Below the pieces are notes generated by a model, which was not told the origin of the DNA, did no database searches, and saw only the letters and a program-made list of their open reading frames with translations. Below are positions 17,759-26,491 of a stretch of 35,513 nucleotides of DNA, one piece after another (positions within the stretch are counted from its first letter, which is position 1; every line of letters starts with the position of its first letter). A program made the translations under genes and the position numbers. The DNA comes from Gemmatimonadota bacterium (GTDB lineage Bacteria > Gemmatimonadota > Gemmatimonadetes > Longimicrobiales > Gaopeijiaceae), in NCBI GenBank assembly GCA_022340755.1, contig JAJDNI010000312.1, forward strand, positions 1 through 35,513, in the 5' to 3' direction.

Positions 17759-17881
17759 TGAAGAAGCTCCTACAAGTGAGGTCCGGAGGGCCCGGGAGGC
17801 CGTCCTCGTTTTCTGTCACCGTATCAGAAGCCGCGGGGAGGCAGTTGGGTTCCCGGGCGAACATGGCGGTCGCGGTGCCGA

Positions 17882-17927
17882 CGTGACGACGCCCCGCCGG
17901 GAGGAAAGCCGGCGGGGCGTCGTCACG
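17882..17927. terminator. Perfect 19-bp hairpin after the cupredoxin gene
   Basis: The arms 17882-17900 and 17909-17927 are exact reverse complements (19 bp) around an 8-nt loop (GAGGAAAG). It starts 42 nt after the stop of the minus-strand cupredoxin gene and lies upstream of OsmC. There is no T-run on the minus strand. It is the strongest inverted repeat I found in the window. Confidence 0.75.
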
Positions 17928-17969
17928 GAGGAGCGAGAGCTCCTCAGCGAGCGATCAGGGCTCGTGACC

Positions 17970-18836
17970 TCACGAGATCGTGAAGGGCAGGACCATGCCT
18001 TTCGCCAGGTGGGGCATGTGGCTCGCGGGGTCGACTACGAAGCACAGGATGGCATAGTTGCCCGCCGTGAAGTCGAAGGGAACGTACTCCACCTGTCCAG
18101 GCGACATGGGCGAGGCGCCGCCCAGGGAAGTGCCCGGCAGCGGTCCTTTGAACGTCTGTCCCCACTTGCCCAGGTCGTCCATCGTCTTTCCGGGGGCGAG
18201 CTTGATCACCTCCATCTCGTGGGGCTGCGTGCCGTTGTTCACGACCTTGATCACGTGGTGACCAGCGGTGAACGCGCCCGAGGGGGCGAAGGCGAAGTCC
18301 ACCTCGGTGACGGTCATGTCACTCGTGGGGGCCGGAGCCGACGGGGTTGCGGAAGGAACCACCGTGAGGCCCTTGATCATGCCCTTGTCCACGTGCAACA
18401 CGTGGTCCGGCACGTCCACGACGCAGACGACGGCGTAGTTGCCAGGCTCGATCATGAGCGTCGCCTGGGTGTCGGAGCCGGGCATGGGCGGGTTCACGCC
18501 GCCCGACGGCACCGCCCACGCAGGCGGCATGTCGAGCCCCGGCGCCAGAGCCTTGTACGCGGCCTTCAGGTCTTCCACGGTCTTGCTGCTGTCCAACCGC
18601 ACCAGCATCAGGTGATGCAGGCTCGGGCCGTCATTGTGCAGCACGATGGTCGTCATGCCGGACGAGATCGTGTCCGGACCCTGGAACGCGAAATCCCTGG
18701 CAGTGAAGTGGACTACAGGGGGCGTTGCCGGCGCCGCGGCCGTTGCTGCCGCGCCGCCCGCCTTGGCGCCCGGCTCCGACTTGGCGCACCCGCCCAACCC
18801 CAGCAGGAGAACTCCTGCAATCGCCATCACGCGCAT
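17970..18836 (-). CDS. Lipoprotein with two tandem cupredoxin-like domains
   Basis: The protein has 288 residues. A lipobox LGGC places the acylated Cys at 17, so it should be a periplasm-facing lipoprotein. Residues about 38-161 and 173-288 are two copies of one domain. Each starts with a VxFxAxDFAF/VTEVDFAFAP strand and keeps a type-1-copper-like set: copy 1 His74/75, Cys138, His148, Met153; copy 2 His206, Cys265, His276, Met281, with H-x4-M ending in KGM in both. The Cys-His gap (9-10 residues) is longer than in plastocyanin. GGAGG 5 nt before the ATG at 18836 sets the start. Copper binding and an electron-transfer or copper-handling role are inferred; no partner oxidase is nearby. It ends at the 19-bp hairpin. 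Confidence 0.75.
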   Translation of the reverse strand: MRVMAIAGVLLLGLGGCAKSEPGAKAGGAAATAAAPATPPVVHFTARDFAFQGPDTISSGMTTIVLHNDGPSLHHLMLVRLDSSKTVEDLKAAYKALAPGLDMPPAWAVPSGGVNPPMPGSDTQATLMIEPGNYAVVCVVDVPDHVLHVDKGMIKGLTVVPSATPSAPAPTSDMTVTEVDFAFAPSGAFTAGHHVIKVVNNGTQPHEMEVIKLAPGKTMDDLGKWGQTFKGPLPGTSLGGASPMSPGQVEYVPFDFTAGNYAILCFVVDPASHMPHLAKGMVLPFTIS

Positions 18837-18984
18837 AGCAACCTCCATAGGTGTGATAGTCACCACTATTGCACGCGTGCCGTCTGCGACGCGTTCGATA
18901 GTTCATAATTGAAGCATTGAATGATGGGCGAAGTGGAGTAATGTAGCAAGGCCAATAATTATTACATTCGTAGTCGATTCAGCG
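18837..18984 (-). promoter_or_regulatory. AT-rich upstream region of the cupredoxin gene
   Basis: This 148-bp gap is markedly richer in A/T than its neighbours. It contains the 10-bp palindrome AATAATTATT (18954-18963) and a possible minus-strand promoter TTGCTA, 17 nt, CATCAT. An ATAGT/ACTAT inverted repeat around CACC lies near the start codon. Precise elements are uncertain. Confidence 0.4.
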
Positions 18985-20505
18985 TCAATTCACGGGCTTT
19001 CCCTCCACATTCAGGTGGACAATAGGCGCGATTCCCGTGGCCTCGAGAGGCCCCTCGATGGAGGCCCGATCCCCCACGATGACGATGTCCAGGTGGCCGA
19101 GGTCGATGTACTTCTTCGCGACCCTCACCAGGTCGTCTCGGGTGACGGCGTCCACCTTCTGGGCCATCGTCTGATAGAAATCCTGGGGGAGCCCCTCCAG
19201 GTAGATGGCTCCGATCGCTCCGGCCGTGGCGTTCACCGATGAAAAGGCCTGGGGCAGGCTCTGCACCAGGGAAGCCTTGGCCTGCACGATCTCGTCGTCC
19301 GTGAAGGGAACGCTGCCCTGCACGCCCTTGAGGTGCGCCATGAAGGCGATGAGCGCGCTGTCGGTCTTCTCCGTGACGATGGACCCGCCGGCGTAGAACG
19401 GTCCCGGACCCTTGCCGAAGGCGAAGCTCGACCGGACCCCGTAGCTGTAGCCCTTCACCTCACGGATGTCGTGGTTGAGCCGCGACTGGAAGAGACCGCC
19501 GAGGATCGTGTTCATGACCTCGATGGCGTAGTAGTCCGGCGTGTCGCGCTTCGGTCCCGGAAGCCCGATGGCGAATACCGATTGGGGGGCGCCGGGCTTG
19601 TCCACGAGGTAGATGGTGGTGGGCCTGGGCGCCGGCACCGGCGGATAGTCGAAGCTCGGCCTGGAGCCACCGTCGGGCCACCCGGCGAGCGCCTCCTGCA
19701 CGGTGGCCTTCACCGCTGCCGGATCGACATCGCCCACCACCGTGATGATGGCGCGGCCCGGGCGGAAGTAGGTGTCGTGGAAGCCCACCACGTCCTCCCG
19801 GGTGATGCCCTTCACGTCCTCCTCCGTCATGAATCGGCCGTACGGGTGCTCCGTTCCGTAGAGCACGCGGCCGAATACGTTGGCGGCGATGGCGGTGGGC
19901 TGGTCCTTGGCCTGGGTCAGGCCTACCAGGGTACGCGCCCTCAACCGCTCCAGCGCCTCCGGGGGGAATGAGGGGTTCTCGAGCATGTCGGCGAGGATGG
20001 CGAGGACCTTGGGGAAGTTGGCCGTCGTGGAGGTAAAGCCCATGCTTCCGGCCTCGTCGCCGACGCGGATCCCCACCCGTGTGCCCAGAAGCTCCAGATC
20101 GTCGGACAACTGGTCTCCCGTTCGGGACTTGGTGCCCTCGCTCATCATGGACGCGGTGATGTTGGCGAGCCCCGTCTTGTCCGCGGGCTCGTACTGGTCG
20201 GCGCCGCCGACGAAGTCGATGCTGAACGCCACGAGGGGCAAGTCGTGCTTCTGCGAGACGATCAGCTCGGCGCCGTCGGGCAGCGTCGTCTGCGTCCATC
20301 TGGGCACGTTCAGGGGGCGAGGGGCGAGAGGCTCCGGCGCCTTGGCACGATCGAATCTGCTGGGTCCGGCTTGCGCAGTGACGAGGGCCGGGGCGAGGGC
20401 ACAGGCGATGGCGAGAGCCAACGCGCGCGCGCGGACTGGCCCCCATTGCCCACCACCCGCGTGAGCGTCGATGCCCGCTCCAAGGTTCTTCGACAGGGCG
20501 TTCAT
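18985..20505 (-). CDS. M16 peptidase-like protein lacking the zinc motif
   Basis: The protein has 506 residues with a long n-region and a hydrophobic signal (about 26-46, ending VTAQA). Two M16 halves follow (about 70-250 and 260-480). Where active members have HxxEH, this protein reads TGLANITASMMSEG (111-124), so the zinc-binding residues are absent. The second-half Arg/Tyr motif is kept (EVKGYSYGVRSSFAFGKG), the usual sign of the non-catalytic partner in two-subunit M16B enzymes. The ATG overlaps the stop of the upstream M16 gene by 4 nt (20502-20505), with GGGAGG before it, so the two are translationally coupled and probably form a heterodimer in the periplasm. Confidence 0.9.
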   Translation of the reverse strand: MNALSKNLGAGIDAHAGGGQWGPVRARALALAIACALAPALVTAQAGPSRFDRAKAPEPLAPRPLNVPRWTQTTLPDGAELIVSQKHDLPLVAFSIDFVGGADQYEPADKTGLANITASMMSEGTKSRTGDQLSDDLELLGTRVGIRVGDEAGSMGFTSTTANFPKVLAILADMLENPSFPPEALERLRARTLVGLTQAKDQPTAIAANVFGRVLYGTEHPYGRFMTEEDVKGITREDVVGFHDTYFRPGRAIITVVGDVDPAAVKATVQEALAGWPDGGSRPSFDYPPVPAPRPTTIYLVDKPGAPQSVFAIGLPGPKRDTPDYYAIEVMNTILGGLFQSRLNHDIREVKGYSYGVRSSFAFGKGPGPFYAGGSIVTEKTDSALIAFMAHLKGVQGSVPFTDDEIVQAKASLVQSLPQAFSSVNATAGAIGAIYLEGLPQDFYQTMAQKVDAVTRDDLVRVAKKYIDLGHLDIVIVGDRASIEGPLEATGIAPIVHLNVEGKPVN

Positions 20506-21962
20506 CGTGCTCCCTCCCGTTGGCTCGTGCGGTTCGTCGGGTTCGGGTCGTTACGCCTGACGGGCGTGCTCTGATCGGGCTTGGACGCCATGTCCACCTT
20601 TCCCATGGGCACGATGCTCAACACCACACGTCCTTCGGTGAGGTACTTGTTGGCGACACGCTTCACGTCGTCGGCGGTGACGGCCAGGGTATTTGCCAGG
20701 TCTTTCTGGAAGTAGCCGGGGTCGTCATGGAAGACGCTTCCCTCCTCGAGCAAGTTGGCCTTGGCCAGGTTGGACTGCAGGCGGCTGACGGTCTGCAGCT
20801 CCAGCCCCGCCTTGACCTTCTGAAGCTCTTCGGCGGTCGGCCCGTCGCGCTTCATCTGTTCGATGATGGAGTCGGCTGCGAGCTCGAGGCTGGTCAGGGA
20901 GTTGCCGGGACGTGGGGTGATCACCAGCTGGAACTCACCGACCAGCTCGTTCTCGCTCTGCCTTGCCGAGACGCTGGCGGCGGTCTGTCGATCGTAGACC
21001 AGGCCTTTGGTGAGGCGCGCCGTACGCGGTCCCGAGAGGACGGCCCCCAATACATCCAGCGCATATTGGTCGGGACTGATTACGCCGACGGTGGGCCACG
21101 AGATGTAGAGACGCGGAACCTGCACCCGGTCCTCGTAGACCAACCGCTTCTCGGCGGGGAGGGTCACGACGGGGGCCACGGGGCGGTCGATGGGTTGCCC
21201 GCGGGGAATCTCGCCGAAGTACTTGATCACCCAGGTCCTGGCCTGCGCCGGCTCGAAGTCGCCGACGATGGCCAAGGTGGCATTGTTGGGCGCGTAATAG
21301 AGTCGGAAGAAGTCCTTCACGTCATCCGCCGACGCGGCGCTCAGGTCTGCCATGCTGCCGATGACCGGCCAGTGGTACGGGTGATCGTCGGGGTACATCG
21401 CCGCGCTGATGATCTCGCTGGCGCGTCCGTACGGCCGGTTGTCGTAGCTCTGGCGCCTCTCGTTCTTCACGATGTCGCGCTGGGCGTTGAGCTTGGCCAG
21501 GTCCAGCGCGTCCAGCAGCCATCCCATACGGTCGGACTCCAGCCAGAGCTCGTCCTCGAGGTAGTTGGAGGGCACGGTCTCGTAGTAGTTCGTGCGGTCG
21601 TTGGTGGTGGAGCCGTTGTTGCCCCCTCCGACCCCCTCGGTGTAACGGTCGTGCACTCCGTAGGGGACGTGCCCCGATCCGGTGAACATCATGTGCTCGA
21701 AGAGGTGTGCGAAGCCGGTGCGTCCAGGCTTCTCGTTCTTCGAGCCCACATGGTACCAGACGTCCACCGCGACCGTGGGGGTGGAGTGGTCCTCGGAGAG
21801 GATGACGGTGAGTCCGTTGGGAAGCGTGTACCGCTCGAAGGGAACGTGGATGGCGTTGGCGCCCCCGCTTCCCTGAGCGCTTGCCGGAATCGCCGAGATG
21901 GACGCGCCCGCCACCGCGAGAACCGCTGTGGCCAGAGCGCGGAGGGATTGTCGAGTACGCAT
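20502..21962 (-). CDS. M16 zinc peptidase (catalytic subunit), exported
   Basis: The protein has 486 residues. A signal peptide spans 1-29 (ending ASAQ). The inverted zinc motif HLFEH (86-90) is intact in GRTGFAHLFEHMMF, with the distal Glu in KNERRQSYDNRPYG (near 170). The EGVGGGNNGSTTNDRTNYYE segment is typical of processing-protease-like M16 proteins. The C-terminal half is also present. It would degrade or process peptides in the periplasm together with the zinc-less partner that follows. The ATG at 21962 is chosen from the signal peptide; the frame is open upstream but enters the M1 gene. It lies 34 bp after the M1 stop and no clear SD is seen. Confidence 0.92.
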   Translation of the reverse strand: MRTRQSLRALATAVLAVAGASISAIPASAQGSGGANAIHVPFERYTLPNGLTVILSEDHSTPTVAVDVWYHVGSKNEKPGRTGFAHLFEHMMFTGSGHVPYGVHDRYTEGVGGGNNGSTTNDRTNYYETVPSNYLEDELWLESDRMGWLLDALDLAKLNAQRDIVKNERRQSYDNRPYGRASEIISAAMYPDDHPYHWPVIGSMADLSAASADDVKDFFRLYYAPNNATLAIVGDFEPAQARTWVIKYFGEIPRGQPIDRPVAPVVTLPAEKRLVYEDRVQVPRLYISWPTVGVISPDQYALDVLGAVLSGPRTARLTKGLVYDRQTAASVSARQSENELVGEFQLVITPRPGNSLTSLELAADSIIEQMKRDGPTAEELQKVKAGLELQTVSRLQSNLAKANLLEEGSVFHDDPGYFQKDLANTLAVTADDVKRVANKYLTEGRVVLSIVPMGKVDMASKPDQSTPVRRNDPNPTNRTSQREGAR

Positions 21963-21996
21963 CGTCGATATGGGGTGGAAGAAGAAACTGTGCGCG

Positions 21997-24084
21997 TCAG
22001 CTGCTGCCGTAGCACCTCGGGCCGCCGAACCGGGCGAAGCCGCCGCCACGCCCCTGCTGCTCCCCGAGACTCGGATCCGTGGGCCATACGTTGTCGGTGA
22101 TGTCACGGTCGGGGAACCGGCATCCCGGGTCCAGCATGACCTTGGTGACCTGCCGGCCTCCGAAGTCGAGAACGGCATCGAAGATTCGGCTGCCGTCGAA
22201 CCAAACGTCGGCGGGCCAGCGCACGATGGCGGTGGTGTCGCTCGTCATCCTGGCGTTGTCGGGTGGCACCACCGGCGGGCCGCTCGAGGCGAGAAACACC
22301 TTCAGCACCACGGGCGAGATCATGTCGCCGCCCTGCCGGACGGTCACCGTGGTCCGGGCGCCGTCGTGGGAGACGTTCTGGATGCCGCCATCCACGGCGT
22401 CGGTGGTGAAGAGCCAGGAGTACCAGAACCAGCCCAGGTCCTTGCCCAGGGCATTGTCCATGAAGTACGCGTAGTCCCAGGGCGATGGGTGCTTGAATCG
22501 CCAGGCCTTGGCGTATGCGCTCATGGCGCGCCACACCGCGGTGTCACCCACCACTCCTCCCAGCGCCGAGAGCATCATGGGCGCCTTCGAGTACGCCTGG
22601 AACGAATACATGGGGCCGCCGTAGTTGGCGTCCCACATGAGGGGTGCTTCGTGCTCGTCACCGCTGGTGCGTCCGTAGCGCTGGCCCTGACCGTCGAGAT
22701 CCATGGGCTGCCCCGTGCGATCGTCGCGGGAAAGGATGTTCATGTACTGGTTGAACCCCTCGTCCATGAAGCCATACCACGTCTCGTTCGTCCCCACCAT
22801 CATGGGCCACCACTCGTGGCCGGTCTCGTGGTCGGCGGCACCGACGCTGGACATGATGAACATCGGATACTCCATGCCGCCCTCGGGTCCGTCGACGATG
22901 GTCTCCTGGGGGAACGCGTATGGCATCCAGAGCTTCGAATAGAACTCCAGGGCGTGGCGCACCGTGGGACCCGCATCCGCGTAGCGCTGGGCGTTGCCGG
23001 GGAGGTAGAGGATGTTGATGGGGACGGGGCCCCTGCCGGGGATGGTGGCACGGCTGACGTCCCAGACGAACTGGTTGGACGTCGCCCAGGCCACGTCGCC
23101 GACGGTATCGGCGACAAAGTGCCAGCTCAGGCGGTTGCCCTCGGCGGTGGAATTGCCCGGTCCCCGCTCGTCAGCGGAGACCACGGTGAGGGTCGTATCG
23201 GCGTCAAGCGCGTGGGAGAGCACCTGGCGCGCCTTGGCGGTGAGGACCTCCTCGGGGTTCTGGAGGACGCCGGTGGCGCCCACGATCCATCCCGCAGGGA
23301 GGTCGATGGTGACGTCGAAGCGGCCGAAGTTGTTGTAGAACTCCGAGGGGCCCAGGTACGGGTCCGTGTCCCAGCCGCCCTGGCGCAGGTCGTCGAAGAC
23401 CGCCACCCGCGGATACCACTGCGCCACCTCATAGAGGGAGTCTCCCCAGGCTCCCATACGCTCGCCGCGGACCCCGGCGGGCACCGGTGGTACCCGGAAG
23501 CTCCAATCCGCCTCCAGGGTGCCCGATCCGTGAGCCGCGATGGGGTCGGGAAGCGTCACGTAGGCGGTGGTGAGGTCCAGGCCGTACGCCCCCAGCACCG
23601 GCGCGGGAGGGGGGGCACCCCGGCCACGGCGTTGCGGGGGAGGATTCAGGTTCACCTCCTGGCCGTTGAACGCCATCCGGGAGATCTCCATGCCGTCGGT
23701 GAGGGCGGGGAGGGAGACCAGCTTGGGCACGTTCGGGGCGAAGAGATTCTGATCCAGGCGCAGCTGGATCTTCGTCATGGCCGAGTCGCTCGGGTTGTGG
23801 ATCACCACGGACTCCCGGCCCGTGACCATGCCGCTGGCCGGGTCGAAGCTGGCGTGGATGGTGTAGTCCATCCACAGCTGCCAGTAGTTGGGTCCCGGAC
23901 GACCCGTCGCGTCGCGGGTGCCGGCCGCCCACGCCCGGCGGATCATGTCCGTGTGGGGCAGGGTGCGGTGCACGGGGCGCAGGGAGGATGCCTGGGTGCC
24001 GGGCATCGCCTGGGCCAGGGTGGGCAGGGGGGTGGCCGCGAAGGCGACCGCCAACGAGAGCGCGGACAGAGATCGGACGTTCAT
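21997..24084 (-). CDS. Exported M1 (aminopeptidase N-like) metallopeptidase
   Basis: The protein has 695 residues. A signal peptide spans 1-25. The zinc site is complete: HETGH (419-423) in DHETGHEWWP, and Glu442 in MDEGFNQY. The substrate N-terminus-binding motif reads GGMEYP (402-407), as in leukotriene-A4-hydrolase-like and bacterial secreted M1 enzymes. A Pro/Arg/Gly-rich loop lies near 148-162, and the C-terminal tail is Gly-rich (EQQGRGGGFARFGG). It removes N-terminal residues from peptides. GAGG 6 nt before the ATG at 24084 sets the start. It is the first gene of the peptidase cluster M1-M16-M16, so joint peptide breakdown in the periplasm is likely. A promoter candidate is at 24123-24150. 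Confidence 0.92.
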   Translation of the reverse strand: MNVRSLSALSLAVAFAATPLPTLAQAMPGTQASSLRPVHRTLPHTDMIRRAWAAGTRDATGRPGPNYWQLWMDYTIHASFDPASGMVTGRESVVIHNPSDSAMTKIQLRLDQNLFAPNVPKLVSLPALTDGMEISRMAFNGQEVNLNPPPQRRGRGAPPPAPVLGAYGLDLTTAYVTLPDPIAAHGSGTLEADWSFRVPPVPAGVRGERMGAWGDSLYEVAQWYPRVAVFDDLRQGGWDTDPYLGPSEFYNNFGRFDVTIDLPAGWIVGATGVLQNPEEVLTAKARQVLSHALDADTTLTVVSADERGPGNSTAEGNRLSWHFVADTVGDVAWATSNQFVWDVSRATIPGRGPVPINILYLPGNAQRYADAGPTVRHALEFYSKLWMPYAFPQETIVDGPEGGMEYPMFIMSSVGAADHETGHEWWPMMVGTNETWYGFMDEGFNQYMNILSRDDRTGQPMDLDGQGQRYGRTSGDEHEAPLMWDANYGGPMYSFQAYSKAPMMLSALGGVVGDTAVWRAMSAYAKAWRFKHPSPWDYAYFMDNALGKDLGWFWYSWLFTTDAVDGGIQNVSHDGARTTVTVRQGGDMISPVVLKVFLASSGPPVVPPDNARMTSDTTAIVRWPADVWFDGSRIFDAVLDFGGRQVTKVMLDPGCRFPDRDITDNVWPTDPSLGEQQGRGGGFARFGGPRCYGSS

Positions 24085-24122
24085 GCTTATCCTCGAAGGT
24101 CGAGGGAAGGGCTCACCCGGTG

Positions 24123-24150
24123 ATGATACCGTGGGCCCGGGGGAGCACAA
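24123..24150 (-). promoter_or_regulatory. Candidate sigma-70 promoter of the peptidase operon
   Basis: On the minus strand, TTGTGC (24150-24145), 16 nt, TATCAT (24128-24123), which is 5/6 to TATAAT. Transcription would start near 24116, about 31 nt before the M1 ATG. The -35 is weak. Confidence 0.4.
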
Positions 24151-24251
24151 GACAGACACGGGAGCGCTGCGCAACGCTAGCGGACGCAGCCCCCGTGTCG
24201 TCCGTTGGCCTCGCGGAGGGCAGTGCCCGGCGGGCGGCTTCCGAGCCGCGG

Positions 24252-24785
24252 TCAGCGTTCGGGTCCGTCCTGTCCCGCGGCAAACCCGGGTTCCGGCGCG
24301 TTCCGGGTTACGCCCACCATCCACCTGAGCATCACCCCGCCCGCGAGGAAGGCGGCCACCGAGGTCACGAGTCCGGGGAAGTACCCGCGGGCCAGAACCG
24401 CGAGGACGGGATGCGCGATTCCGTTCAGCACCAACGCGAGGGCGAGGAACCATAGTAGCCACTGGGCGAGCCTGCTGCCGCGGACCGCGGTGGGCACCGA
24501 GATCAGCCATGCCACCAGCCACACCAGGTTGAACACGATGAACGCCCGACGGCTCCACAGCGGCAGACCCAGCGCCTGCGGGAACGCAGCGAAGAACCCC
24601 TTCGACAGCTCTTCCCCGAAGTGCGCTATCTGAACGGCGATAGCCACGAGCGCCAACAGGACCAGGTGGCGCCGACCACGATCCGAAAGGGCGGGGAATG
24701 GGCGGCGGGCCGCCAGGAGCCCAGCGGCGATCAGCGCGACCCAGATGCCGGTGGCACCGAACGCCCAGCTACGAAGCTCGCTCAC
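24252..24785 (-). CDS. HXXEE-domain membrane protein
   Basis: The protein has 177 residues with about five hydrophobic helices. The naming motif HFGEE is at 55-59 (VQIAHFGEELSKGFF), followed by FNLVWLVAWL and NGIAHPVLAVLARGYFPGLVTS, which match the HXXEE (PF13787-type) family. Conserved His/Glu residues inside the membrane suggest a metal site or enzymatic role, but the family has no established function. It starts at GTG 24785, which overlaps the stop of the glycosidase-like gene by 4 nt (GTGA), so the two are translationally coupled. It is the last gene of a three-gene unit. Confidence 0.8.
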   Translation of the reverse strand: MSELRSWAFGATGIWVALIAAGLLAARRPFPALSDRGRRHLVLLALVAIAVQIAHFGEELSKGFFAAFPQALGLPLWSRRAFIVFNLVWLVAWLISVPTAVRGSRLAQWLLWFLALALVLNGIAHPVLAVLARGYFPGLVTSVAAFLAGGVMLRWMVGVTRNAPEPGFAAGQDGPER

Positions 24786-26491
24786 GAGGGCACCTCGGTG
24801 ATGCCGTCCGCCCCGATCCAGTCGTATAGGTGCTCGGCTTCCGCAAGTCGCCACCGTGTCGGCCAGATGGTGTGCAACCAGTCCGAAGGCTCCCCGAGGG
24901 GCTGCTCCAGGGCGGCGATGGTGAGGGCCGCCTGGAGATCACGCCGCTGCTCCGGCCCCAGGGCGTCGGAAGCGATGGAAACGAAGAGCGTGGTGCCACT
25001 CCGTGCCACCAGGTCCAGCCATTGTCGGTTGAAGGACCACGGGATGTCCCGGGTTACGCCCACGCAGTCGGGGTCCGCGCCGTAGAGGGCACCGTGCTGG
25101 ACCGCTCGGAACGCCAGGGTGTTCACCCCCATCCTCCGGGTGCGGGACCAATCCTGTCCGCTGGTGTCGTCGCCGATACGGCACATCTCGAACACGCCCG
25201 CCGACAGGTGGCTGACCGTGTTGCAGCCGATGACCAGGGCATCGTCCGCGGCCGTGCGAATGGTGTCGTAGAGGTCGGACAGGACCTCCGCGGTGGTGCG
25301 GCCCCTCCCGGCGGCGAAGGTCCATCGGCCGTCGGTCATGGAGGCGCCCATCTGGAAGCCCCACCGGCCAAAGACGTCGAACGTCGTGTAGTCGTGCTTG
25401 ATCAGCCCGTAACCCCACTGCCGCAGTCGCGCGATGTCGTCGGCCACCTTCCGGAGCGTGTCGGGCACCGTGGGATCGAGGATGCGCGCGTCGCGTGCCA
25501 GCTTCCATGCGTCGGGGACGTCTCGGGGCGCCAACAGAGGACGAATCCAGATGCCTGGACGGGCGCCGGCTGCCCGGACATCGCCGGCCAACCTCGCCAT
25601 GTCGGGGAACTTCTCGTTGCCTTGGTTCCACAGGCCCCGCCCGGACCTCTCGCGTCCCCGGTCGGGCTGCCAGCCGTCGTCGATGACCGTGAAGGGCCGG
25701 TTCTCGCCGGTGGGGGACAGCTCCACGATGCGGTGCGCGTCGTCGAGAACCGAGGCGGCGCTGTTGTTCCCGTAGGCCCAGTACCAGTCGTTGTGACCGT
25801 AGACGGGATAGGGGGTCAATCGGGGATCGGGGCAGAGGTCGCCGCAGAACGCCCTCAGCGCGGAGAATGGAGACTCGCCGGGTTGTCCCTCACGGCATGC
25901 GACGTCGCAGACCGTGAGCTCGCGCTCACCGAGGTGCACGCCGGATCCTCCGCTGCGCACGTCGGCCCACAGGGTGATTCCGCCCGTGTCGGCCTGCCAG
26001 AAGCAGAACGCCGCCGGACGCGTGCGCACTCCGTAACCGTCGGCGACCTCCCCGTCCCACAGGGCGCAGTACCAGGGCATGACGCGATCCGGAACGAATC
26101 CCCGCCATTCGAGATCGCCATAGCTCCTCTCCCAGGCGTCCCCCAAAACGAGCCGGGTCGCGCTCAGGTCGCCCCGCCAACGCAGGTGCATGCGCAACAC
26201 GGCCGACGACGGGGAGGAGAGCCGAACCCTGAGCCCGCCGGGGACCTCGGTGACGGCGACCGCGACCTGCGCGCTCTCCCAACGGCCCTCAGCGGTGCCA
26301 CGGAGCGTCAGGTCTCCTTCCTCCGTCTGAACCATGACGACATCGGGTGGACGACGCAGGTCGAGGAACGCTCGCCGGCGCCCCGGCGACGTTGTTTCCG
26401 AGTCTCGACCCCGGGTGCTCGCCCCGCCGGGAAGGGACAGGCCCACGGCGGAGAGAGCGCTCCGTTGGACGAACTCACGGCGCGAGGTCAT
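24782..26491 (-). CDS. Tat-exported clan GH-D (GH36/GH27-like) glycosidase-like protein
   Basis: The protein has 569 residues. The N-terminus MTSRREFVQRSALSAVGLSL carries the twin-arginine pattern S-R-R-x-F, so Tat export of a folded enzyme is likely. After a beta-domain (about 45-220), a TIM-barrel-like part has FTVIDDGWQ (267-275), PGIWIRPLLAP (312-322), WGYGLIKHDYTTFD (359-372, probable nucleophile Asp367) and MCRIGDDTSGQDW (436-448, probable acid/base Asp441/442). This arrangement matches retaining alpha-galactosidase-type enzymes of clan GH-D, though overall similarity to named families is not clear. The ATG overlaps the stop of the preceding gene by 4 nt (26488-26491). The substrate is unknown; an alpha-linked sugar is inferred. 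Confidence 0.8.
   Translation of the reverse strand: MTSRREFVQRSALSAVGLSLPGGASTRGRDSETTSPGRRRAFLDLRRPPDVVMVQTEEGDLTLRGTAEGRWESAQVAVAVTEVPGGLRVRLSSPSSAVLRMHLRWRGDLSATRLVLGDAWERSYGDLEWRGFVPDRVMPWYCALWDGEVADGYGVRTRPAAFCFWQADTGGITLWADVRSGGSGVHLGERELTVCDVACREGQPGESPFSALRAFCGDLCPDPRLTPYPVYGHNDWYWAYGNNSAASVLDDAHRIVELSPTGENRPFTVIDDGWQPDRGRERSGRGLWNQGNEKFPDMARLAGDVRAAGARPGIWIRPLLAPRDVPDAWKLARDARILDPTVPDTLRKVADDIARLRQWGYGLIKHDYTTFDVFGRWGFQMGASMTDGRWTFAAGRGRTTAEVLSDLYDTIRTAADDALVIGCNTVSHLSAGVFEMCRIGDDTSGQDWSRTRRMGVNTLAFRAVQHGALYGADPDCVGVTRDIPWSFNRQWLDLVARSGTTLFVSIASDALGPEQRRDLQAALTIAALEQPLGEPSDWLHTIWPTRWRLAEAEHLYDWIGADGITEVPS

Noticed and set aside
21898-24123. 741-codon plus-strand open frame opposite the M1 peptidase
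   Set aside because: It lies opposite a gene with intact M1 motifs, has compositional bias typical of antisense frames and no RBS.
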